Source of the DNA: Lonicera japonica
Lineage: Eukaryota; Streptophyta; Magnoliopsida; Dipsacales; Caprifoliaceae
Assembly: GCA_021464415.1 (NCBI GenBank)
Contig: CM038471.1
Location: forward strand, 9,017,386-9,081,385
DNA length: 64,000 bases
Direction: 5' to 3'
Part shown: piece by piece, positions 36,440-46,875 of the stretch
Numbering within the stretch: the stretch's first letter is position 1
Layout: each line of letters begins with the position of its first letter
Made by a program: the position numbers and the translations under genes
Notes under the pieces: model-generated
Told to the model about the DNA's origin: nothing
What the model saw: only the letters and a program-made list of their open reading frames with translations
Database searches by the model: none

Positions 36440-36505
36440 AAAACTGATATTGAAACTAAATTTGAAACTGAAATTGAAATTTGAGATTTAAGATTCAAGT
36501 CAGGG

Positions 36506-39500
36506 ATGCTTCCGAGAGTGTATCCGACCAGGAAAAAGTTGTGCCCAGAGGTGCAGTACGATGAGCTACAGCATGCCTTGTTGCGCGTGGCCCCCCAGTC
36601 CTCCACCGAGCAGCCCTCCTCCCAGCCTTCTGCTGCCCACCCCTCTGCCGAGCAGCCCTCTGCCCAGCCATCTCACTCACCGGCGTTGCCGCTGGTGCTC
36701 CCTACCCCGTCTACAAATTCGACCACCGGCAGCACCACCGGTGCCGGCCTCCCTGTACGCAGCTTTCGCTTCAGGCATGCTGTAGCGGAGGCCACCATAT
36801 CAGGTAATATACCCTTAGATCTCTTTAATTATAAATTGCAATTCTTATTCTTTGTGATTGACTGATTAATTTCTACGCTTTTATTTATAGGTAGGCAGGC
36901 CTCCTCTTGTAACAAGAAGAGAGGAGTCGTCACCAGGAAGAAGACGGGGGCGATCGTCCGTACGTCGGGGAAGTCCCGTGTGACATACGACCATGCAGTT
37001 TCTGGGCCGCCAAAGGAGGTTCGTTCTCGACTCTTCAGTGACATGTTGGCATTCTTAAAAGACCGAGCGCCGATGTTGTACCCGATATTTGGGGAAATGC
37101 CTATATCAGAACGAACAATGCTCTTCGACTACTTGTCGGTAAGTACTTGTTTCTTATTCTAGTTAACTTAATTTTTTTTGCCTTACTAAATTTTATTTTT
37201 AATAATGTTTCTTCCTGAGTTCCTATTTGGTTTGTATGAGAGTTATGACATCGATCCTACTAATAAGGCACTCGCCACGTGGATACAGAAGAAGGCTGAA
37301 GATCGCTTTAAAGATTGGAAGTACAAGATCCACAAGAACTGGAAGGGGCAAGGCGATGCTGTGACGCCCCGAATCCCGTTCCGAGATTTTCACCTCCAGG
37401 ACTCGGTTAATCATGGTGCCGTACGCGACGGCGGGTTTAAATTGAAACAATCCACAACTTTTAAAAACTTTACTTTAATAAAAGCATGATCTTAAGAAGT
37501 CCGGATTTGGAAAACTTTGGCATGTGGAGTTCATTTCATCAATAAACCTTCTTGTAACATTTAAAACCACATTCCATACAAGTGGAATCACACCAAATCA
37601 CATTTAAATCAACTCCACATATGAAAACCATCAATACAAGTTTACAATGTCAATTGTTTATCAAACTAAAGTCTATACATAATTATACAACAAACTCAAA
37701 AGGTTATACATATAACTTAGTCCTTAACTCAAGGACTACAAAAGGTAATGGACACCAGAGGCTCTACAGACGATTACCAAGCAACAATCCTGAAGCCCGA
37801 CCTGCAAAACTGGGGAAAGGAGGGAATGAGCCAAATCCGGGCTCAGTGGGAACTATATACATATCGAAAATATTTGTTTTACTCATATGCAATGGTTTAA
37901 AAACCATGCAGTGCAATGCAACCTACATTCACATACATACTGACACACTAGGATACCCATCCTAGCCACTAGATACTAACTACCCAACTAACCGATCACA
38001 ATAGTAAATATCCCATAAGTGAACCCCTCACGTTTTCCCTCATTACTAAGGAATCGTCAGTCCAAGGTCATCTTGTACTAATACTAGCTTCCTAAGGCTC
38101 GTCACGCCTTAGTGGATCAGTTCTATAGCTTGTATCGGCTACCCGTGCCTACATCGAAAGTCAATAACTATAGGCCAAGTATTGGTTGTTTCCACTTTAA
38201 TTATAATTTATTATGAATCGTACACTTGGCCAGCTAATAGGCTTTTAGCTTAAGATCATTCGTCTAAGCGTCATATTACGGCGTTCTCTCAGTAGGCTAT
38301 TTCATTAGTTATGATTTCCCCTTCAATTATTATGATCCGGCTATCAAGTCTCGTGAATCACATTTACTCCCATGCCTATATTCTATATCCAAGGCTCACA
38401 GTTATCACCACTTTCCACTTTATATATATAATACATTATGAAAGGCTCGATAGTTCTCTATGTGTACTCTGTCTATCTAATATTGTTCGCCTATGTCTCT
38501 ACATCATTTATATCATAACCAAGGTAACATACATAAATTTATACGAGACATGATACGATAGGATACAATAGCAATAACATAATCAACAATCTCACAATAG
38601 CTCTCGTATCACGTCTCCAGCATAATGCCTCAGTTTCACTCTGCGGTCAGTCCAGGCCTAGAACAACGGATCCTGAAGACTCCGAGGCTCTTGTCCATGT
38701 CTCCTCTGAGTGGGGAGTGGCTCAGGGACTTGGTTCTCTAAGTAGGTCATTCGGAGATAACCCTCAAGACATTTTCCCGGGAATGACACTCCGAATAGTT
38801 AACGAGGAGAACACCTCATACAAGCCATCTTGACACTTTGGAAAGAACTACACCAGGCGATACCCTAGCAGGGTAATGACCATTAGTAGCCCAACTACTT
38901 CTCGGGAAACTCACCATTGGAAATGTAGTGGCACACAGGACCTGCTCTGCTTGCCGGGAAAACTCATCTAACCGAGAACACTTAGTCCTCTTGGTAGGCA
39001 AGATACCTAGAGTGGGCTCTCCTTTGTGGACACACACAACCACCGGTGGAGTCACCGACTTCATTTTCCCCGTGCACGGTTTAGGACCTTTTCACCCACG
39101 GGCGGCAATAGGCGGCCCTCCTTCGAGTCACGGGGAGCTACCCGGTGCTCGGTAAGTCATCATATCCAGCCCATTCGTGTGATCGTAACAACAGGAATAT
39201 CTCGATTCCTCACATAGTAGTGTATACAATCATCAATCATCTATCACACGTATGACTAACAATATGTATATATATAATCACACAATTGTCATCATTACAT
39301 AATCATCGTTATCGATAGCATCCCTATCATGTTTGCATTCCATGGCCTTATAGGCAATTATGTCATATTCGACATTTCCCAATGTCTAACGTATCAAGTA
39401 TATAAAACCAAGACCGTATACCACTTATGAGGATTCTCGTGTTATTCTAGCCAGCCAAGCATTGATTATTGTGGTTCTAGTTCAACCGGTGTTTATATGG

Positions 39501-41744
39501 CATACTAGACTATGTGTGTATGTATGGATATGGCAACCCATGCCCCGCCAATGCCTGTTTACTACACTATTATATGGTATTTAGATCATATTCGTGTTAC
39601 TAGTACCTACCATGTATCGTACGATGCTCTAGACTCAAGAGTCGTTGTATTACATTACGCCCAAACGGGTTCTTGGGGTAAGCATCATAGAAGGTATCCT
39701 ACAATCTTTTCTATTAGCAGAAGTAAATATTTATAACTTTAATACCTCTAATCAACCATCAAACACGCTTAAATCCCAAAATCCCGAAATTTCTAGGCTT
39801 AACATGTATGTATGAGATGGGTCTTGATGAATCATATCATATATAAGTCAAAACATGGATTAAATACTCAAAATATGTAACAGATGTAAGAACCCATCAA
39901 TATCTAACGCCAATCGAAGATTAGTCTAGCCCAACCCCATGAACATGCATACAACCTAGGGTTTTTGTAGACAATCCCTAATTTGGATACAAATCGCCAA
40001 TACAACAAGCAAAGTTTTGTAAAAGAAGTTTTATACTAGTGTTCCCACCTAATTGAAGCTCAATCGAGGTGTTGAAGATGCGTAGACATCGTATAACAAA
40101 AACCCAAGCTCGCCTCTTAGCTCCACGCGCGAAGACGAAGGTGGAAGACGATGAATAGTGACAGATAAGGTGTTTTGAAACTCAAATCTTGGAAAGAATG
40201 AAAGATGTATGGAATATCTAGTCTCTCTCTCTCTCTCAAGATCTCCCTCAAGTCTCTCCCTCACTCCCCTAGATGTTGTGTTCGAAAAATGGAGAGTTTG
40301 GGGGTGTTAAATGGCTTAAAAACAGGTCAAATACGCTCAAAACCGACTTACTGGTGAACCATGATCGATCATGGGTCCCCCATGATTGATCATGAACCCT
40401 TCTGGAACTCCTCTGGAGGATCATGATCGATCATGGAAGTCACTGCAACAGAAAATGACTTTCTGAGCTCGAAACGGACCTCGAAACGGTCGAATCTCGA
40501 CTCGGCCCAAGCATGAAAGTTGTAGAGGGAAAAGAAATGAAGACGTGGCCAAAAACGGAGAGTCGATTGGATATTGTATGAAGAAGTTATGGCCTCTCAA
40601 AGTTGGCCAAAAATTGATGAATCTCGAAAAGACGAAACACGCGATTGTCGCCTCGATTTCAATCCGAACCAATCGAATAACGTAACGATTGATCCCTCAA
40701 ACTTAATATACCTAAATTGACATGTTAGAAGTATCGGGTCGAATGCAAAGAGCTTGGAACCCAATGCTCGCGCTTTAACAGAGTTTAAGCCTTATCGGGC
40801 TTAAGAGAAGATTAACACGGGAAAAAGAACACGGGGTGTTACAGATGCTCCCATTCCAGTGGAGTTCATTCATCGCCCGGACCAGTGGCAGTGGTTATGC
40901 AACCACTTCAAGGTCGAGGATTTTCATATAATTTTTTCATTTATCTTATTTTTTTATTGTTGTGTCATTTAATATATATGTTTATAAATGCTTAAATAAA
41001 TACAACTGTTTTTACAAGAATTGGGCATGCAGATGACCCAAATCCGGGCCTCCGAGAATAAGAAGGCCCACAGTGGGGGGGGGGGGTCAGGCCTTTGTCC
41101 TTCGGGCTCATGACCTGAAGTAGAAGGGAGACCAGGCGCCTCACCTCACTACTTATGTCGAGGTGTACAAGAAATATAACCCCGACCACGCGGTAAATCT
41201 TTTTTATACACCATTTTAATTATTTTTTTTCATAGTATTATTATTTAGTTAGCACAAGAATTGTTTTTTTATACAACACTTATTGTTATTTGCAGGCAAC
41301 CATTCAGTCCGTGAGGTGGAGAAGATGATGGCCTATCTGCCTCCGATCGATGAAGCGTCGGACGATACGTTGCCGGCCAGCACCCCGGCCTTGGTCCTCT
41401 CTTACGAGACCTAGGTCTCTATCCTTGAGAGAGCAGTGGGTCCTTCGAGAGGGACGAAGGTGAGGGGCTTAGGGAGCGGCTCCGTAAAGCTTCCGCGGAA
41501 GAGAGGCCCATTATCGCAGACGGATAGCGACACATCTATGGAGCTTGTGGCTGAGGTTGCCCAGCTTAGGAAAAATCAAACTGCGATAAACGAGCAACTT
41601 CAGAGGGAGAGGGCCGACCGAGAGAGGGAGATGGTAGACTTTGAGCGCAAGTTGCAAGCTCAAATAGAGTATGTGTTCAGAGCGGCCGGGATTCAACCGC
41701 CAATTCCTCCCTCGGATGGCTCCTCCCCCTTACGTTTTATTTAG
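36506..41744 (+). pseudogene. CACTA tnpA-like gene, split by a solo LTR and carrying stops
   Basis: Second gene of the transposon, resembling plant Ptta/En/Spm proteins that bind subterminal repeats. Exon 1 (36506-36803) encodes a proline- and serine-rich head. Exon 2 (36891-37138) encodes RSRLFSDMLAFL and ends DYLS. Exon 3 begins at 37220 with FLFGLYESYDID and RFKDWKYKIHKNW, is cut at 37359 by the solo LTR and resumes at 40849 (PVEFIHRPDQWQWLCNHF). One copy of GATGC removed, the frame is continuous. A later block (TQIRASENKKAHSG, from about 41030) corresponds to the conserved NK-HT-GS region, broken at a G run (41075-41086). The last exon ends with a coiled coil (LRKNQTAINEQLQRERADRE) and a stop at 41742. 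An extra TAG lies at 41413-41415. Such proteins work with tnpD. Confidence 0.8.
37360..40843 (-). mobile_element. Solo LTR (gypsy type), nested in the tnpA-like gene
   Basis: One 3484-bp LTR-like unit starts TGTGACGCCCCG and ends GGGGTGTTACA, with GATGC on both sides (37355-37359 and 40844-40848). No interior or second LTR is present, so it is best read as a product of LTR-LTR recombination. U3 is on the right (minus orientation). Its start matches the solo LTR at 52966, and its right 600 bases match the reverse complement of the LTR at 63441-64000. A CT run lies at 40221-40238. Three CATGATCGATCATG palindromes lie at 40359-40435. Confidence 0.9.
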
Positions 41745-42234
41745 TGTTAGAAGAATTTATATTTGAACATAATTTATTAAATGGAATTGAATAAATTTTG
41801 ATAGTTTATTAGACATATATTTATTCAATGATAAATTGGGTAGGTTGAATTTGTTATTGAATATTGCTGGTGCGGCTGTATATATATGCGTAGGTGCGGT
41901 CGTGCTGCTGCACACAAAAGCTATGATTAATCTAGATGCCCAGAAATTTGGATTACTGGCCCCAGTAATCATGATTACTGGCACCAGTAATCTAGATGCC
42001 TCCAGATGCCCAGAAACATGGATTACTGGCCCTAGTAATCCAGATGCCCAGAAACTTGGATTACTGGAACCAGTAATCTAGATGCCCATAAACTTGGATT
42101 ACTGGCCCCAGTAATTTAGATGCCCATAATCTTGGATTACTGGCCCCAATAATCTAGATGCCCAGAAACTTGGATTATTGGCACCAGTACTCTTAATTAC
42201 AGGCCACGTTGAATTTTTTTTTATTTGTAACTAC
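41745..42234. repeat. 38-bp tandem array carrying ATTACTGG palindromes
   Basis: From about 41930 to 42195, units of GATTACTGG-NN-CCAGTAATC alternate with the phrase TAGATGCCCAGAAACTTG. About seven palindromes occur at roughly 38-bp spacing. This is the most regular of the clusters and lies directly inside the right subterminal array. Confidence 0.9.
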
Positions 42235-42906
42235 ACTTTAGGCGATGTAGGTAGGTGGCTTAAACTTCAACTTAGGTGACCTACTATAATACGTAGGTGG
42301 CCTAATGTAATTCTTCGGGGACTAAGGATAATACATTCATAGCTTAGGTATACATCTTCTGAGACCGAGGATAATAACTAAGTGGCCTAGATTTACATCT
42401 TAGGAGACCAAGTAAAAATACCAACATTGCCTAGATTTACAATTTAGACGACGAAGAAAAATATCCTCGTGTCCTAAAATTCATACTTAGCAGACGTAAG
42501 ATAATTCGAAGGTCATATAGGTGTCCCTCTTAGGCGACAGATCATAACACCTATGTGGCCTAAATGTTTCTTTTCTACGACAGAGGATAAAAGGATACGT
42601 CGCCTATTATTACCTTTTTTACGATGGAGGATAACAAATACGTGGCCTAAGAGAAAAAAATTCTACGATGGAACAAAAAAGATACGTGGCTTAGGAGTAC
42701 ATTCTCTTACGACGGATGATAACATCATCGTGGCCTAAGTATCCACTACGACGACGGAGTAAAATAATATGTCCCCTAATACCTGGGGCGACTAAAATTA
42801 GGCGAAGTATCTTAGGCGACGTAGTTTACGTCGCCTAAATTAAGGCAACGGAAAACATATCTTAGGAGACGTAGGTAATACGTTGCCTAAATCCCCTCAT
42901 GTAGTG
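42235..42906 (+). repeat. CACTA right subterminal array and terminal inverted repeat
   Basis: TTAGGCGATGTAGG, ACGTAGGTGGCCTAA, TTAGGCGACGTAG and TACGTCGCCTAAAT and decayed versions are repeated in both orientations, about 25 times. The end is GCCTAAATCCCCTCATGTAGTG, the inverted match of the left end, followed by TTC (42907-42909). Confidence 0.9.
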
Positions 42907-42909
42907 TTC

Positions 42910-43896
42910 ATCTCACCAACCAAACAAGCCCAAAAAGTGAAAGACCAAACCACCACCACCATCCCCCTCCACTACCCGTACCACCACTAACGAATCCTCT
43001 AAACCTAGAAAACAACATACCAAAAAAAAATACCACCAAAGGAAAAGGGAGATATGGAGTTAACACTTGACAAAGACAGTGAAAGAAAAGCATATATAAT
43101 GCTCACTTTGTTATTCACTCCGACTTCCAGTTTATTAGTTTTAGCTACTGATTTTAATTTCAACATTTTATTAAACAACACCTAGTCATATTCCAGGAAT
43201 AAATTTTGTTGCTTTTACATTATACTATTTGAAAGAGAATTGATGAACAAATCCATAAACCACCTTAGAGTGTTCTCCTTCTCAACTGTAAAAAACTAAA
43301 TCACGAAAGTAATAATCCAAAGAATTTAGACAAAAGTCCAAAACACAAATCCATGGTTTCCTTTGCAACTGTAAATCAACAGGCAAAACAAAAGGAAATC
43401 TATGTAATTAATAATACCAAGGAACAGAAAAAAGAAAACAAAACAAAACAAAACAAAAAACCGGTACATAGCAACAGAGGGTTGCTATCAAACACCCAAA
43501 TTATCCAATTAGAGTACTGAAAGCCCAATTAACAAGTGCATTTTTACTGCAGTATTGATTTAACTTGTTTAATATTCTACTTCTGCTGCAATCCAAAAAT
43601 TAAATTTCCTAGACGAGATTCACTCCACAGAGGCCTTGAAAAGAAAACAAGTTCAAATCATTTTCTTCACAAAGCAAATAGCAACTGCAATAAAAGGGGT
43701 GAAATCACCATATTTATTGAGGAAAATCCTGCTAATTATTGTTCCAAGTACGCATTTACAAAAAATTAGAGTAAGTCTGTATAATCTAAAAATAATTTCA
43801 ATAAAAGAAAATATAAATACATACAGATAATTACCGCTAAGTCTCTTTCTAGATATGGCAGCCTTGTCAAACATTCCTCCAAACAAGGCAGCACCA
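42910..43896. other. Non-coding DNA between the CACTA and copia elements
   Basis: AT-rich with an ACC-rich patch (42945-42990) and an AAAAC repeat (43435-43460). No gene is recognised. Confidence 0.6.
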
Positions 43897-44138
43897 TGTT
43901 AAGAAAATATCCTAAGTTGCATATTTAGGATTTGTATCTATCTTTTTAACAATTGTATATTTTTAGCTTCACCTATTTTTAGTCTTTAGTTAGAGTTTAG
44001 CCTATATTTAGTATTCAGTTGACATAGTTATTTTTGGTTCATGTACATTGTATATATACCCGAGTTTGTAGTTGAATGAAATACAATTCTTAGATTTCTC
44101 AATTTCTCTTCTTTGTCTTTTTCATTGTCCCATTTACA
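43897..44138 (+). repeat. 5' LTR of plus-strand Ty1/copia element
   Basis: Begins TGTTAAGAAAATATCC and ends CCCATTTACA, directly before the primer site. A TATATATA promoter motif lies near 44051. With no 3' partner in the window the boundaries rest on the TG/CA ends and the primer site. Confidence 0.85.
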
Positions 44139-44151
44139 TGGCATCAGATGG
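44139..44151 (+). other. Primer binding site, initiator tRNA-Met type
   Basis: TGGCATCAGATGG, a variant of the usual TGGTATCAGA, directly follows the 5' LTR. Confidence 0.8.
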
Positions 44152-46164
44152 AGTCTTCTAAAAGATCCCGATCATCATCCTTTTGTTGCCTACACTTTAT
44201 TTGTCTCATGTAGCATCCTCTCTTCATCATGGATGATTTTTCAGATCCCTATTTTCATCACCATTCTGACAATCCCAGTTTGGTTCTTCCCTCCAAAACC
44301 TTAAACGACAATAACTATTCTAGCTAGAAGAGAGCCATGACCCTCGCATTAAATTCTAAAAATAAGCTTGGATTCATCTATGGCTTCATCACCGACCCAA
44401 CAAAGAGACGAACCCAAATACTCATTCAAGTTGGTGTCGGTGTAATGATATGGTTCATTCTTGGCTCCTCAACACTCTTGATCCGGAAATTGCCAATAGT
44501 GTTATTTATTATCCTACTGCTCATGAGGTGTGGGAGGACCTCCGAGAACGGTACTTACAAAAGAATGCCCCTCGCATCTTCGAAATTCAACGAGATATCG
44601 CCTCTTTTCGCCAAAATCAGCTCTCTGTCTCAGCTTACAACAGCAAATTGAAGGGCTTTTGGGATGAACTCGCTATTCTCGATCCAACTCAAGGTACTCA
44701 CACCGATCAACAAAAATTAATGCAATTTCTAATGGGTTTGGATGAAACCTATCAGGCCGTGTGAGGTCAGATCCTTCTCACGAGTTCTCTTCCTACCGTT
44801 CGCCTAGCTTTCGCCTTTATTGTGCAAGAAGAAAAACAGTAGCTCCATGGTGCGCGAACAGCCCTAACCGAAACCCGCCAGTGCTGCTGCCATGGCCATT
44901 CGCCAATCTGCCGCAAATCCTAGCCGTCGCTCAAACCAACGTGATCAAGTTGCTCCCTGTGAATTCCAATCGCCTATCAATTACGAGTGACATACTGGAG
45001 AGCATTCCAATTTTTTTGGTCCTAATTTTGGTGTTGAAAATTTTGAGCATACAACTATAAGACGCAATAATTCAGAAAGGAGGCGGCCTCACTGTACCCA
45101 CTGTAATCAAATGGGTCATTTGATCCAAGCTTGTTACAAGCTCCATGGTTACCTAGCGGACCATCCTAAGACAGGCAATAATTCAATTAATTCAAGCCCA
45201 AAACGAAATCATTTTAATAAAACTATTAATAATGTTGCCAATTCCGAGCCATCCGTTTCTCTTTTCGAGAACCAACTTCAACAACTCCTTTCACTCCTCG
45301 ACAAACAACATGAGCCGCCTAGTCCAAAAGCCAATGTCGTAAGTAAACCAAACCCTTCCGCCAGTGGATTATTGATAGCAGAGCGATCGACCATATTCTC
45401 CCATCTTTCACTTTATATAAGAAAAATAAAAATATATCATTACCATCGTTTCTTTACCTAGTGGCGAAAGCGCTAAAATTGTTTCTAAGGAGTCTTTTCC
45501 ATTAAATTCGACTTTTTATCTTCATGATGTATTATCCGTACCCACTTTCAAAATCAATTTAATTTATGTCAGTTGTTTATGTAACGACCCGGCACACCGT
45601 AGTACTATATTGTCCGCTTTTGGCGAGTGCGACATGCAACCCCTCAGGGCCAGTCCATCTACCCCCTCATGGTTTTGTTCTTGGCAGGGTTAACTCCCCC
45701 AAAATGCGTCGTACTAGTTAGTGCCAAGCTGCCCCATATACGGGTCTCAATGTTTCCCCCACTTTCCGATGTGGGATTTACATCCTCCCCCCTTAAGGGG
45801 ACCGACGCCCTTGTCGACACACCGTACTCTCTGGGGTCTGCTCTGATACCATTTTGTAACTACCCAGCACACCGTAGTACGATATTGTTCGCTTTGGGTG
45901 AGTGCGACCTGCAACCCCTTAGGGCCAGTCCATCTACCCCCTCACGGTTTTGTTCTTGGCAGGGCTAACCCCCCCCCCCCATCAAAATGCGTCGTACTAG
46001 TTAGTGCCAAGCCGCCCCATATACGGGTCTCAATGTTTCCCCCACTTTTCGATGTGGGATTTACATACGATGAAACATCCCACATCGGAAAATGGGGGAT
46101 TCGTTGAGACCTATATAAATAGGAGTTCGTCTTTAATTAAGTATGAGGCCTTTTGGGGGCTCAC

Positions 46165-46265
46165 TGGCTTCAGATCCCATCAGAACTCCAAAGTTAAGCG
46201 AGTAGGCAGCCAAAGAAATCCCAGGATGGGTGACCCCCTGGAAAGATGGTCGTGAGCTCCCAGAA
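46165..46265 (+). repeat. 5S-rRNA-derived core in TRIM LTR, first copy
   Basis: Contains GATCCCATCAGAACTCC, AAGTTAAGCG (box A region) and AGGATGGGTGACCCCCTGG (box C), all standard plant 5S rRNA text, with a shortened and changed middle. In Cassandra-type TRIMs this core may serve as an RNA polymerase III promoter. It is not a working 5S gene. Confidence 0.85.
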
Positions 46266-46414
46266 ACAAAGCCGTGAGGGAAGGTGATGGTCCGGGGCTG
46301 AGGCATGGCTGGACGCTGCCCAGAGCGGACAATATCATATTGAGGTGGGACCGGGTCTTTACAAATAGTATCAGAGCAGATCCCACAGAGTACGGTGTGC
46401 GGACGAGGGCGTCG

Positions 46415-46512
46415 GCTTCGGATCCCATCAGAACTCCAAAGTTAAGTGAGTAGGTGGCCAGAGAAATCGCAGGATTGGTGACCCCTGGGAAGCTGGTCGT
46501 GAACTCCCAAAA
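46415..46512 (+). repeat. 5S-rRNA-derived core in TRIM LTR, second copy (partial LTR)
   Basis: Same core, with AAGTTAAGTGAGTAGG and ATTGGTGACCCCTGGGAAG. The LTR part upstream of the core is missing, so the interior joins the core directly. Confidence 0.82.
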
Positions 46513-46774
46513 ACAAAGCCCTGAGGGAAAGTGATGGTTTAGGGCTGAGGCCTGGCTAGACGTTGCCCAGAGCGGACAATATCGTAATAAGGTGGGACTG
46601 GGTCGTTATAAATGGTATCAGAGCGAACCCCACAGAGGACGGTGTGCGACGAGGGCGTCGGTTCCCCAAGGGGGGAAGGATGAAACATCCTACATAGGAA
46701 AGTGGGGGATTCCTTGAGACCCATATAAGTAGGAGTTGGTCCCTAATTAAGTACGAGGCCTTTTGGGGGCTCAC

Positions 46775-46875
46775 TGGCTTCGGATCCCATCAGAACTCCA
46801 AAGTTAAGCGAGTAGGCAGCCAAAGAAAACCTAGGATGGGTTACCCCGTGGGAAGCTGGTCGTGAGCTCCCAGAA
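46775..46875 (+). repeat. 5S-rRNA-derived core in TRIM LTR, third copy
   Basis: CGGATCCCATCAGAACTCC and AAGTTAAGCGAGTAGG are followed by GGATGGGTTACCCCGTGGGAAG. It lies in the full 293-bp LTR 46681-46973. Confidence 0.85.

Larger units (their letters stand above)
16530..42906 (+). mobile_element. Giant CACTA (En/Spm) DNA transposon with nested insertions
   Basis: The left end reads TACTACACCAG and the right end, reversed, CACTACATGAG. Both continue to GGCAACGTATT, giving imperfect inverted ends; the first left base is T instead of the standard C. TTC lies outside both ends (16527-16529 and 42907-42909), the 3-bp duplication expected for CACTA. Both subterminal regions hold arrays of a TTAGGCGACGTA-like motif in both orientations. 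Inside, on the plus strand, are a decayed tnpD-like transposase (17385-20938) and a tnpA-like gene (36506-41744). The total of 26,377 bp includes a 9.7-kb retroelement and a 3.5-kb solo LTR; without them the element would be about 13.2 kb. Both genes carry stops, so it cannot move by itself. Confidence 0.92.

Noticed and set aside
36495..36680. 61-residue minus-strand frame
   Set aside because: Shadow of the proline/serine-rich first exon of the tnpA-like gene on the other strand.
41930..42195. CRISPR-like regular array
   Set aside because: The repeats are palindromic, the intervening text is itself repeated rather than unique, there are no cas genes, and the context is a plant CACTA element.
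46165..46875. 5S rRNA genes
   Set aside because: Only core segments match, the middle is altered, and each copy lies inside a TRIM LTR with primer site and purine tract.
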